From positions 9,250,001 to 9,314,000 of the forward strand of contig JAQISU010000096.1 of NCBI GenBank assembly GCA_029339505.1: a DNA stretch of 64,000 nt. The letters run 5' to 3'. Of the stretch, positions 9,185-36,370 are shown in pieces; position 1 is the first letter of the stretch, and the number at the start of each line of letters is the position of its first letter. Made by a program: the position numbers and the translations under genes. Source of the DNA: Unio delphinus (Eukaryota; Mollusca; Bivalvia; Unionida; Unionidae). Under the pieces are notes generated by a model that did not search any database, had not been told where the DNA came from, and saw nothing but the letters and a program-made list of their open reading frames with translations.

Positions 9185-10693
9185 TTATTTTTTTATCCTG
9201 TTGTTTATAACCAGAGAGTTTTTTCTGATTATATCCTTGACGTTGTCAGCGCTGATAATATCACTTATTATAGTGTCATTATCATCTCCTGACTCTGTCA
9301 GGACAACTCTTCGAAGTTGATTTATTCTCCTCACTCTGGACACTGCAAGATAAATTAAATTTGACCACTCGATACGATTATCTACTATCCAAACAATTGT
9401 GTCTGTGATAGTTAATCCCTGTGAAGAATGTATCGTCGCTGCATAACCTAACGTCCATGGGGATTTATCAGCACGCAATGCATCTTCGACGACGCTAATA
9501 TCAACCAGCACAATAACATTTAGTACGAGAATCTGCTTCTCACTCTGTCCAGGAATATCAACTTCGATATTCTGCTTTCGTGTATCCGAAAGTCTATAAC
9601 AGAGTGGTACTGGAAGTGTTGCAAATTTACATTTATGCAATTCAAATAATTTTATCTGAAGTGCGTCTCTGACTATTTTTCTACTTGCTACTATCAAATC
9701 GTTTGGTCTCCATGTTTCCCAAAAATCATTCATGGGAATTTCTGAAATTATTTTACGAGCTATTTCACATTGGATTCTATCCGGTTGTAATTTGATTAGT
9801 TGTTTAAACTCGCGTAATTGTTCATCAAGTGATCTATGATCAGTATTAATCTCTTCATAATAGTCTACATGATTCTTCAACCAATCATGTGGGGATAAAA
9901 CAACAAATGGTGGTGGTTGATCATGATCGCCGCACATAATTTTTGTTGTTTTCGTTGATAACCATTCAAGGAATATTTGTAATATGTTCAACGATACCGT
10001 GCATATTTCATCCCATATAATGACATCAGGGATAAATTTCTCACCCATTCGATCAGGAGTCCATGAGTCACCTTTCCATCGAAAGAAGCTGTGATAAGTA
10101 CAAGCATTTACCCCACGCTGTATCATCTCTCTTGCAAGTCTATGGGTTGGTGTTAGCACAATCATATTTGATTTACCTCGAAATAATTCAATCACACGAG
10201 TTGTCTTTCCTGACCCACCATAACCATTTAAGTAAATAGTTTTATATCTACATACAGGATCAGATATCGGTGGTGCATTAGAAAATTCTGATAATTGGTT
10301 GCTTTTCAAATATTTATCGTCCATCGTAACATCAGCAGATTTACAATATTCGTGTAGCGTCTCCTTTTTAAATCTCCAACACCCCCATTTTCCCTCCCGA
10401 TCTGTAAATGCAGCCACTGTGGATCTGTATTTGTTGTCTATATACATCGAATCAGTGGCTACTCTAACCGCGGTATTAGGAAATCTATTTATCATCGAAA
10501 ATAGATTAATAGCAGACAAACTAAGCAAAGATGATCTTAAATGTGCATATTGGGAACTATATACATCACAGTAGGTAACAATTGTACCCAACTTAGTCCC
10601 ATTGGATAGGAAAGCGTCTTTACGAGTTATAAGTTTTCCTTGTTTCGTTAAATCTGCTATAATAAAATCACATTCAGCGTTGTCTATGATCAA
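9185..10693 (-). CDS. Open segment: polymerase C-terminal part plus complete helicase (~500 codons)
   Basis: This is the longest uninterrupted piece of the fusion gene. It begins just after the polymerase motif B region, carries motif C, then the full helicase core. It has no ATG of its own at the 5' end (the first codon is TTG), so it is a fragment of the larger broken gene and not an independent gene. Its long open length compared with the left arm suggests recent or limited decay. Confidence 0.75.
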   Translation of the reverse strand: MIIDNAECDFIIADLTKQGKLITRKDAFLSNGTKLGTIVTYCDVYSSQYAHLRSSLLSLSAINLFSMINRFPNTAVRVATDSMYIDNKYRSTVAAFTDREGKWGCWRFKKETLHEYCKSADVTMDDKYLKSNQLSEFSNAPPISDPVCRYKTIYLNGYGGSGKTTRVIELFRGKSNMIVLTPTHRLAREMIQRGVNACTYHSFFRWKGDSWTPDRMGEKFIPDVIIWDEICTVSLNILQIFLEWLSTKTTKIMCGDHDQPPPFVVLSPHDWLKNHVDYYEEINTDHRSLDEQLREFKQLIKLQPDRIQCEIARKIISEIPMNDFWETWRPNDLIVASRKIVRDALQIKLFELHKCKFATLPVPLCYRLSDTRKQNIEVDIPGQSEKQILVLNVIVLVDISVVEDALRADKSPWTLGYAATIHSSQGLTITDTIVWIVDNRIEWSNLIYLAVSRVRRINQLRRVVLTESGDDNDTIISDIISADNVKDIIRKNSLVINNRIKK

Positions 10694-10746
10694 CCGCGAA
10701 GAATATTTTGCATTGTCATATCTTCCACCTTGAGTAAATTTACCGA

Positions 10747-11652
10747 TTATTCTTCGTCCAAAATCTTTTGCTTGTCCGTTTCAATTTCAAATAATTGTTT
10801 AGACCAATCCATGGTTTGTTGTTCATTAAAATCAGGAAAATGTTTTCGTTGTTCGCTAATTATACTATCTAGATCGGGTTGTGGTAGCCAAACTTCGGTC
10901 TGAGCTCGATAACATATAATTGCTTCGGAAACAATCAACGATATCAGCATACCACAATCAATCATGTATCTCAGTAACACAGTTGGCATCCAGTGTTTTT
11001 CAGACATATGTCTACCAAGCCAAACATAACTACACGGATGTAATCCTGTAGCTAATTCAAATGATAACACGCGAGCAAATCCAGTTAAGTCAAAATCAGG
11101 CAATGGACCATTAACCGAAACACAAGTCATTTCATGTGTGGGGTGTCCAAATCGTTTAAAATATTTAGCACATTCTCCATACCCGAGAAAACTCCCAGGA
11201 TAACACGCAGATATATCAATTGAAATCATACCCTCGCGGTGGTATTTTGTATTCCATAGTCCTCCATGGCCGAATTTAACACAGCTTGATTTGACGTCCA
11301 ATAAAAAATCACTTCGTGTTGGACGCCATGAGTTCTGTTCTCGTGCAAAATGAGCTACCACTGATGGAATTGTAAAACTATCCGTGAGTAATTTTTCATT
11401 GGAAAATTCTTTAGAATTTTCATTGGAATTTTCCGAGTTTTCAGATGAATATTTTACAGCGATAGTTTGCATCCTCGAGTGTAACTCTTCAGTGTGATAT
11501 AATTCTCCATTAGGTCTTACAAATTGATCAAATCCCAATTCTGAATCTTCAGTGCTGTGAATTAACCACACTGACACAGGGTCATCTTTACACAATTCGT
11601 GAATAGCATCGAATAACTTCTCTTCGTGGAAAATATCCTTACAAAACTCCAC
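10747..11652 (-). CDS. Open segment: polymerase palm region with motif A (~300 codons)
   Basis: This is the polymerase part between the in-frame stop at 11824 and the frameshift near 10760; coding sense in the same frame continues upstream of 11652 to the stop. A low-complexity Ser/Glu/Asn patch (SENSENSNENSKEFSNEK) is encoded at 11390-11450 by palindromic DNA (GAAAATTC-TTTA-GAATTTTC at 11402-11421), the same motif family found elsewhere in the element. It is probably an insertion that kept the frame. Confidence 0.7.
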   Translation of the reverse strand: MEFCKDIFHEEKLFDAIHELCKDDPVSVWLIHSTEDSELGFDQFVRPNGELYHTEELHSRMQTIAVKYSSENSENSNENSKEFSNEKLLTDSFTIPSVVAHFAREQNSWRPTRSDFLLDVKSSCVKFGHGGLWNTKYHREGMISIDISACYPGSFLGYGECAKYFKRFGHPTHEMTCVSVNGPLPDFDLTGFARVLSFELATGLHPCSYVWLGRHMSEKHWMPTVLLRYMIDCGMLISLIVSEAIICYRAQTEVWLPQPDLDSIISEQRKHFPDFNEQQTMDWSKQLFEIETDKQKILDEE

Positions 11653-11995
11653 AGGGATATATCTTACGGTTCGCTCCCGTGGGAATATCGTTACTGTGGA
11701 TGTCCACGCGTGTTTGTTATGATCAATAATTTTGATAGGAGCTCCTTCTGATTTATATTTAGATTCGTGTAATACTTCTCCGGTTATCGTCGCTACCGAT
11801 ATTGGAAATCTTAATGATATACGTTACGAAATATCTGGCAGACTTGGTGCGCCGATATGGATTTTAACAAATTTCAAAATTTCTTTAACGGCGCCAGAGC
11901 CACCCCACATGGATTTGTAACGATAAGTATACACAATCCTCGGACACGATATCGTATTGGATTAGACCGTATCTATGGCTAATTTTGTTAACCCG

Positions 11996-12158
11996 CAGCA
12001 GCAACACGGGTGCGTGACGACGACCTGGCATCGTTGTTTTTGCTTCGATGAAAATCTTCGATTGGAAAATTCGTAGAATTTTCACCGTGATGCAGCAGCA
12101 CATGGTGTCAATAACCCGGCGTCATTCTGTTTTTTGCTGAATGGAGGCTTCTATTAAG
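11996..12158 (-). repeat. Right terminal inverted repeat
   Basis: This is the inverted partner of 3908-4070. It contains the ATG (complement of 12029-12031) and first dozen or so codons of the minus-strand polymerase gene, and a GAAAATTC-GTA-GAATTTTC palindrome at 12065-12083. Confidence 0.92.
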
Positions 12159-12389
12159 AACAGTAGTTGATATCAACAATGCAGTCACACAATAGGTGCG
12201 TCTTCTTAATCCATCTTCATCTGAAGTTTCAATTAAACAGTGATTGGAACATTTTAAATTATATAAGCCTTAGTCAACACAGCGTGCCAAGAACAGGTCA
12301 AAAATTGTAGTGCAATCAGAAGGAAAGAACATGTCAAACAGATAATTTTAACAAGTAGATTTCAAATCACAAAAAGAAAGTTTTGCAGG

Positions 12390-13085
12390 AATCTGAAGTT
12401 CCAGATCATTTGTGGCAGTTATTGAAAAGTGCAAGTCAACAACGAACAGAACACGACAACATCATACTTGTGAAAATGCTGACAAAATGAGTATAAGTTT
12501 TGGAATGACGAAACAGACTTAGAACAGGCAGTACAGGATGAGGACGTCATTGATACCTGAAACGCGTCAACAATTAAACAACGACCTTGACGTGTTGCAT
12601 TGGCCTTTGCTATGGGAAAGAAACCAATCATCAAGCAAATGGAAGAACATAAGATCATCAAAAAATCAACTAAACCATTGGCGTCTCCACCTGCTAGAAA
12701 GAAAAATAGGAAAATTAGGCCTTCTGTTGATTATCGACGACGGAATCCCGATGCGTTTCCTATACCACGTACACAAGAATGTCTCAATGCCTTGGCTGGA
12801 ACCACGTTCTTTTCTAGCTTCGATATCATATCTAGTCACCATCAGATACCAGTGAAAAAGAAAGACGTATCAAAGACAGTTGTTTTTTTTTTAATCCAAA
12901 ATACGGGCTGCATGAATTCGTTGCAATGCCATTGTGGATGTCTAACTCAGGGTTACGGTCCAGATAATTATGGAAATGGATTACAATGGTATACCTGTCC
13001 CGTCTATTTTAATGATATAAGGTTTGGATCAAACTCTTTATGGACCACTGTAATAAGAACTAAGAACGAAGAAGAAACAAATAAA
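12390..13085 (+). pseudogene. Ty3/gypsy reverse transcriptase relic
   Basis: Read across frames, the plus strand gives the start of a gypsy RT domain: VPDHLWQLL near 12400, KPIIKQMEEHKIIKKSTKPL (12610-12670), KIRPSVDYRRRNPDAFPIPR (12710-12770), FFSSFDIISSHHQIPVKKKD, and in another frame KYGLHEFVAMPL, ending at a YFND version of the YxDD active site (about 13005). Several frameshifts and the Asp-to-Asn change show that it is dead. The sequence is of the common 412/mag-like type and lies on the opposite strand from the relic at 13740-16140, so it belongs to a separate insertion. Confidence 0.85.
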
Positions 13086-13224
13086 AGAAAACTAACTAAT
13101 AAATGGTATCTCTGTTTCACCAAATATAGTGATATATTATTTGTTCTTAATGCACGGAGAATTTTAATATAAAGGCAAGTTTTTTAAAACAGCAAATTAT
13201 AAGGCAGTTATATGAAAATATATG

Positions 13225-13281
<57 letters not shown>
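13225..13281. repeat. (CT)n microsatellite
   Basis: About 28 uninterrupted CT units lie just downstream of the reverse-transcriptase relic. Confidence 0.98.
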
Positions 13282-13282
<1 letters not shown>

Positions 13283-13736
13283 ACAGTTGTTTCATCTTTT
13301 TGAATTTAGATTTCCATCATCGTATTCTAAAGATGAAGCTTTCTTAACTCTATGACTCTGATACTCATTATCAGCATGTAAATATTTCTACACCTTGTAC
13401 AAGTTGTATTGCTTGATATCTGTAAAATACTGTCAAAGTCAGATTGAGGTCTTTATTCAAAACACATGGCGATATTTGTTTCTAGTTCTTGTATCTTTAG
13501 GTCATTTATTATGGGTCAATGCAGTTAATTTATGTGTTTACCATGGGGTGACTATACGAGTAATACATTTCTACTGGATAGGCTTACAGTAAGTATTTAT
13601 AATCATAGATAAAGTGTACTTAATGAGAGGATAAATCAATAATAGAGCGTACTCAGTTTGTCTAATAAGCCATAATAAACAGTCCGAGAATGACAAATGG
13701 CCAATTAAATTTAGATCGAACAGATATAATATACTT
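13282..13736. other. Non-coding spacer between opposed retroelement relics
   Basis: The short ORF at 13395-13592 has no recognisable feature. No further RT sequence of the minus-strand element could be read here, so that element is truncated on this side. Confidence 0.4.
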
Positions 13737-13799
13737 TCATAGTTTATATATCCTTTTTAATGTAACAAAAACCAATGAAAATAAAGAACGTATAACAAA

Positions 13800-14498
13800 A
13801 ACTGGATTCTTTTTTATTGAAGAATGAGCAAATGAGTCAGAACTATATTTATCAGACTCCAACGTTCTCTCCAATGAAGTTCTGTCAAACCGTAATTTCG
13901 CTTTTGAATTGCATTGCTGTATGCATAATTCAAACATAATAGGCTTGAATGTTCAAGACATAAAGTTTGACCTTTGACCCAACTGAATATATTTAAGAAG
14001 GCCAAATTGCGTAAAAAGTTTTATCAGACCTTTTACTAATGTTTTAGATTTAAATTTCCTCAAAGAAATTGTCTCTGGAGACCTTGTTGACGCACACAAA
14101 CAGGTATTGGTTACCTCACCTGGTCTTAAGTAAGGGACCAAAACAATCTACCATAATTCAAATGCAGGAATTAGGTTGCAGATGCGCCTTAGGTATCTTC
14201 TGACTGGGTTTTCCTACCATGTGACAAGTATGACAAGATCTACAGTGTTTGGCAACATCACTTTTGATTTTTGGCCAATAAAAGTATTTCAAGATCTTGT
14301 GATAAGTTTTATTAATCCCCAAATGGCCAGCCAAATGAAATTCATTTCATTGGCCAGACTAAGTATTTCCTGCTTATAAGGTTTTGGAACTACAAACTGA
14401 TACTTCACTGACCATTCATCAGCAGCAGGTACCTCAGGAGGTCTCCATTTTCTCCACACAAAATAACCATTTTTATGAAAAAGAGACAGATACTTCAT
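13800..14498 (-). pseudogene. Integrase relic of the minus-strand gypsy element
   Basis: The minus strand reads RKWRPPEVPAADEWSVKYQF (14400-14450), LANEMNF, then KILKYFYWPKIKSDVAKHCR and SCHTCHMVGKPSQKIPKAHL (14165-14290): the end of the zinc-binding HHCC domain and start of the core. Further down are CASTRSPETISLRK and KTLVKGLIKLFTQFGL (13990-14100), then ELCIQQCNSKA (13890-13930). Frameshifts and a deletion around the first catalytic Asp break it. It is homologous to the plus-strand integrase at 55377-56085. Confidence 0.85.
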
Positions 14499-14859
14499 TG
14501 GCTTCAGTTTCAGTAATGGTCTTTTATAACAAATATGAGATCTCAGATCTTTTACCTGTTCGAAGACAAGTGATTGTCGTTTGTCACCCTGATTAGAATA
14601 AAGAAATTGAGTAGTTTAAAATGGATCCTTATGATAAATACCTGCTAATTGATCCAAAGATGGAGTGAAAGTGATATCATCAAAAGCTTTACCAATACAT
14701 GCGTCAGCTACCCTAACAAGACTTGTTAGTTACAAGCGAATTAACCACGCCCTTGTCTCCAGTTAGGTGGCTGCCTAGTAATAAATGAATGCCCTCTACG
14801 GATAAAACAGATTGTTCTAACTGTCACGGGTCCTGAGACTAAGTCTGATGACAAATTAA

Positions 14860-15010
14860 ACTAAAAGGAGAAATATTAACAAAGTCACACTCTACTCCCT
14901 GAATAAGAACACACTCATTAGATAAAGACTTCTCAGAAAAAGACAAAATACCAGGCAATAAACGACTCTGAGAAGCTCCTGTGTCATTTTATATTTGTAT
15001 ATGGGTGGAA
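14860..15010 (-). pseudogene. Retroviral-type aspartic protease relic
   Basis: NDTGASQSR at about 14966-14990 carries the D-T-G-A active-site loop. It is followed by residues resembling the flap (CVLIQGVE near 14900) and then LLLGSHLTGDKGV (14740-14780) in the expected order. In-frame stops occur, including one directly before the active site. It sits between gag and integrase of the same relic. Confidence 0.75.
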
Positions 15011-15179
15011 TTGGCCGAATCAACCAAGAGGCATATATAACCCTTCGATATGAATGTTTCATACTTCTCCATAACACAATTGGACTAGGGTTTATTAGAC
15101 CCAACAAATGCATTGCCTTCAATACACGACTGTGACCATCACCTTTTAGAAATAAAAATATTTGGAACAGGTCTGTCGT

Positions 15180-15960
15180 GATGCTGATGCCTATTTTTCA
15201 ATTTGTAGCAATCAGAAATAACGTGTCTTTGTTTTCTTGCAATTTGTACACGTAGGAAGAAACGTTGGTCTAGAATCAAACTTCTCTGAAGCTTGAATTT
15301 TACAAGTTGTGCCAGTTTGCGTTTTAGAAGGGCTTGTTTTAATCTGAACTACGTTTCTGCCAAAAGACTGTCAACTAGAAGTCTTATTTACAAAAAGAAC
15401 TTATGAGTTAAAGATTACTCATCAGATGCACAAGCAACATGTTCCAAGGTTTTGATCTTGTGATCGTGAAGATACGTCATAATGTCAGTATGGACACAGT
15501 TCTTAAAGTCCTCAAGTAATACCAGTTGTTTGAGACTTTCATGATCGCTTTTCACTTTCTTGGCTAAGCCTCATCTCTCAAATAACTGCTCCTTTTCTCT
15601 AATACATTCGACAGGAGTTTGTCCAGCTTCTTTTTATTAGAGTTTTTTATAATTCCGTTTGTATTTCTTTTTCTTCATTGTCTAACTGCATTTGCATTTG
15701 TTTTTCTTGTAACTTCATTTGTCTTTATTTCTCTTTTTCCTGACGCTCGAGCTTCCATAATTCCAATTCCATTTTGTCTCTTAATTCTTTTACATTTATA
15801 TCAGAGTCTGATACAGACTTACTGATCGAAATCAAATCACTTTTATCCTAAACATTCTTTTCCATCAAATACTGAACCAAAACATTTTTTATTTCTTTTC
15901 TCGTTAAGGAAGCTTTCACTTCGGAAAGATCATAGTTTCTAACAAGTTTAATTGATTCAT
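15180..15960 (-). pseudogene. Gag relic of the minus-strand gypsy element
   Basis: The minus strand gives a Lys/Glu/Gln-rich coiled-coil start (KELRDKMELELWKLERQEKE near 15720-15800). Then comes a capsid-type stretch QLVLLEDFKNCVHTDIMTYL (15460-15530), and finally a CCHC zinc knuckle split by a frameshift (CTNCKK, then RHVISDCYKLKN, 15195-15250). Much of the central capsid is missing. The FKNCVHTDI stretch matches FKNCVHCDI in the plus-strand relic at 54331-54597, so both copies are one lineage. Confidence 0.75.
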
Positions 15961-16126
15961 CTTTTCTGAAAAAGTCCAGGATTTAAAAAAAGGTTTTTCA
16001 CTTTTGATGATATTTTATAAAATAAAGTTAATGATCTCACTGATGAACTTTGTTTTAGAAACTAGTAGAATTAAAGTTTGAAAAAAAGGTTTCTGATTTT
16101 CTTTAATCTAGATTTCAAAATATAAT

Positions 16127-16139
16127 GGACGAGCCCCCA
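16127..16139 (-). promoter_or_regulatory. Primer binding site, tRNA-Pro type
   Basis: On the minus strand this reads TGGGGGCTCGTCC, the first 13 bases of the primer binding site complementary to the 3' end of tRNA-Pro. It follows an LTR-like end (TCGTAACGAAGAAT) and precedes gag, exactly where reverse transcription would be primed. Confidence 0.8.
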
Positions 16140-16145
16140 ATTCTT

Positions 16146-16800
16146 CGTTACGATTTTTTGGTCTAATAAGCGGTAACAAAGTTAAAGTGAAAAGAGCAAG
16201 CTTTGTAAAATTTAACAGATAATTTATTTCCCTGGGAATTACTTTTTGTCAAAATTGAAAAAAAAATCTACAGTTTATTAACTCAAATCGCAAAAAAATC
16301 CAAGAATGATCTATGAATTAAATTACAAAAGTCCTAGTAACGAAATTTTTTAATGGATTCGAGTTCACGTCCTGTTGGAAAATCCAGGATTGAAGACGAT
16401 GACGTATGATGAAGTCTGTTTCGTGTTTACCTGTACTTCCTTGTAGAAACGCAATATTTAACACTCCGGTTTTGCAAATCGGAATACATTTTTGATAAGC
16501 TGTCTTTGTCCAAGAATTATGTATGAACACATCAAATATTTCCAGATATACGAAATTATCCTTTAAAATACAATTGAACTGAAGGAAAGTTAACATGGAT
16601 TCAAAAACTGACTGCAGCAAAAGAAAAGCAATGACCTAATTTATTTGTAAAAGCCACAAAACGCACAATATTTCTCTAAAGCAAGATTTTATCGTATTTT
16701 AATAAGCACTTCGAAAAAAATTCCCAAATTAGGAAATCACAAAGGGAAAGGGAACGAGTTACATGATTGTTTATGTCTATGTCACGTACTCCTAGCATGA
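16146..16800 (-). repeat. LTR-like region upstream of the primer binding site
   Basis: The stretch from CGTTACGATTTTTTGG resembles the ends of three dispersed repeats (23107, 42976, 45003), sharing the TTTGTAAAACTTAACA-AATAATTTA word in altered form. It is taken as the LTR of the minus-strand gypsy relic. The outer limit near 16800 is a guess. An ORF at 16318-16620 has no recognisable feature. Confidence 0.45.
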
Positions 16801-17215
16801 CCCTGACGAGAACCAATTATTATATAATATGAATGAAACCTGTTTATCTGATACCACTAACCGTGAATCAATGTCTGTGAGAAGAAATTTATTTAATAAT
16901 GGTAATATAATATGTGAGCTTATTACTCGAGTAAATGTTGTAAAGACGAACAAATGGAATGGATAAACGGGAAAAGATTATCAATGTTGCGACCATCTGT
17001 TGATAGCTTTCGGGTAAATTAAAGATGTAAAGAATATTTGTGTAAAAATGAGAAACATGTTCATTCGAACTTATATGTTCAAGCAAAGTGACAAATTAGT
17101 TTCACTATTTGTACATTTTCGTAACATTTATGTAACACTACTTACACAAATACTTTGTTTTCTATTAAAAGGTCTGACATATCCTGACTGTCACAGTAAG
17201 TGAACTACCATTTAC

Positions 17216-17222
17216 TATAAAA
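17216..17222 (+). promoter_or_regulatory. Candidate TATA box of the cathepsin-like gene
   Basis: TATAAAA lies 380 bases upstream of the proposed start codon. It would place the long CT repeat in the 5' untranslated region. There is no other support. Confidence 0.3.
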
Positions 17223-17346
17223 TATACCCAAGTACTTCCACATAGCTGCCTAACAATGACTGTCTGTGTCTCAGTTAGTGTATGCTATCAAAACCCTCTG
17301 TTCTCATCATGGTTAGCTTAGTACTAAAACAATATATTATTAGTGT

Positions 17347-17453
<107 letters not shown>

Positions 17454-17600
17454 GGTACATAAGACAGATAAATTTGACATGTGACATCTGTCATATGAAG
17501 ATATGAAAATCATGTGATATAAGTGATTAAAGTAAGTATACATCAAGACAGTCGGATTATGCGTGTTGTTTATCCACAGTTATTCTCATATCCGAAGACA

Positions 17601-35167
<17,567 letters not shown>

Positions 35168-35395
35168 ACGACATGCAGTGATGTTGATTTGAATGGGCGA
35201 GCATCAGTGATAATGTTAATTGTATAATAAATAAATGAAATTTGAACATATATGCAATGTTCGGTTGCTATCAAATGGTTAGAAATGAAAGCAATTCGTC
35301 GTTCAAATTAATTATTTTATTGTTTATTCAGAATTAGAAATAAAGGGCTCTATCAACATTAATTATAGATATAACACAAAGAGATGCCACTTGAA

Positions 35396-36370
35396 CGTTT
35401 CGTATCTCATGACGTGATATTTCCATTATATGCATGTGAGCATGTCGATACTTGTGTATACAATCTGGCCCTCAATTTCACTAAACGTCTAGAGAGTTCG
35501 TCCTCAAGTTGAGGTTTGTTAGATTGTATGTATGATTACAGTGTTGTCCCAATAGTGTTTTCAAGCTTCATGAAGTTAAACAAAAATGAAGCGTTTCGTA
35601 TCTCATGACGTGATATTTCCATTATATGCATGTGAGCATGTCGATACTTGTGTATACAATCTGGGCCTCAATTTCACTAAACATCTAGAGAGTTCGTCCT
35701 TAAGTTGAGGTTTGTTAGATTGTATGTATGATTACAGAGTTGTCCCAATAGTGTTTTCAAGCTTCATGAAGTTAAACAAAAATGAAACGTTTCGTATCTC
35801 ATGACGTGATATTTCCATTATATGCATGTGAGCATGTCAATGCTTGTGTATACTATCTGGGCCTCAATTTCACTAAACGTCTAGAGAGTTCGTCCTCAAG
35901 TTGAGGTTTGTTAGATTGTATGTATGATTACAGAGTTGTCCCAATAGTGTTTTCAAGCTTTATGAAGTTAAACAAAAATGAAGCGTTTCGTATCTCATGA
36001 CGTGATATTTCCATTATATGCATGTGAGCATGTCAATGCTTGTGTATACAATCTGGGCCTCAATTTCACTAAACATCTAGAGAGTTCGTCCTCAAGTTGA
36101 GGTTTGTTAGATTGTATGTATGATTACAGAGTTGTCCCAATAGTGTTTTCAAGCTTCATGAAGTTAAACAAAAATGAAGCGTTTCGTATCTCATGACGTG
36201 ATATTTCCATTATATGCATGTGAGCATGTCAATGCTTGTGTATACAATCTGGGCCTCAATTTCACTAAACGTCTAGAGAGTTCGTTCTCAAGTTGAGGTT
36301 TGTTAGATTGTATGTATGATTACAGTGTTGTCCCAATAGTGTTTTCAAGCTTCATGAAGTTAAGCAAAAA
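35396..36370. repeat. 196-bp tandem repeat, 5 copies
   Basis: CGTTTCGTATCTCATGACG recurs at 35396, 35592, 35788, 35984 and 36180, an exact 196-bp period, with few substitutions between units. The array begins 229 bases after the cathepsin-like stop codon. Each unit contains ATATGCATGTGAGCATGTC and an AGTTCGTCCTCAAGTTGAGG word. Confidence 0.95.

Larger units (their letters stand above)
8971..12031 (-). pseudogene. Family B DNA polymerase-SF1 helicase-HNH nuclease fusion, broken
   Basis: The ATG (complement of 12029-12031) lies in the right TIR and the final stop is at 8971-8973, about 1000 codons. Polymerase: motif A is SIDISACYPGSF (about 11190-11220) and motif C is VATDSMYI (about 10441-10462); no proofreading-exonuclease motifs were recognised upstream. 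Helicase: Walker A NGYGGSGKTT (about 10201-10229), DVIIWDE (about 10003-10027), GDHDQPPP (about 9913-9937) and ATIHSSQGLT (about 9411-9443), as in SF1B RecD/Pif1-like enzymes. C-terminal HNH: CASCDC, then DRKNSSIGHTRDN and CLECNRRRG (9000-9130). Four lesions separate the parts: a frame change between the TIR and 11940, an in-frame TAA at 11824-11826, a frameshift near 10750-10770 before the GKFTQ motif, and a one-base slip in an A run near 9190. The product would have replicated the element. Joining the HNH to the helicase is inference from the homopolymer slip. Confidence 0.75.
3908..12158. mobile_element. TIR-bounded virus-like element with PolB-helicase-HNH (8251 bp, degraded)
   Basis: Two near-identical ~165-bp inverted repeats (3908-4070 and 11996-12158) bound the segment. 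The right half encodes, on the minus strand, a family B DNA polymerase with helicase and nuclease domains, a zinc-binding miniprotein and an HNH endonuclease. The left half has short plus-strand ORFs that look like broken structural genes. Such a layout resembles linear self-replicating DNA elements and viruses such as Polintons/Mavericks and adintoviruses. No retroviral-type integrase, double-jelly-roll capsid, packaging ATPase or maturation protease was recognised, so assignment to those groups is not supported. Every large gene carries frameshifts or stops, so this copy is an old, inactive insertion. No target-site duplication is visible at the TIR edges. Confidence 0.8.
13740..16800 (-). 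mobile_element. Gmr1-like Ty3/gypsy retrotransposon relic (minus strand)
   Basis: In minus-strand order it has an LTR-like region (above 16146), a primer binding site at 16139-16127 (TGGGGGCTCGTCC, matching the tRNA-Pro class), gag (about 15960-15180), an aspartic protease with DTGA (14985-14974) and an integrase (14498 to about 13800). The ~480 bases between protease and integrase are too few for RT and RNase H, so pol has protease directly followed by integrase, as in Gmr1-like gypsy elements. RT is missing, presumably deleted beyond 13740. Stops and frameshifts are frequent. Confidence 0.75.

Noticed and set aside
3908..12158. Labelling the element a Polinton/Maverick or adintovirus
   Set aside because: No integrase, major capsid, packaging ATPase or adenain-type protease could be read, and no target-site duplication was found, so the family name is not supported.
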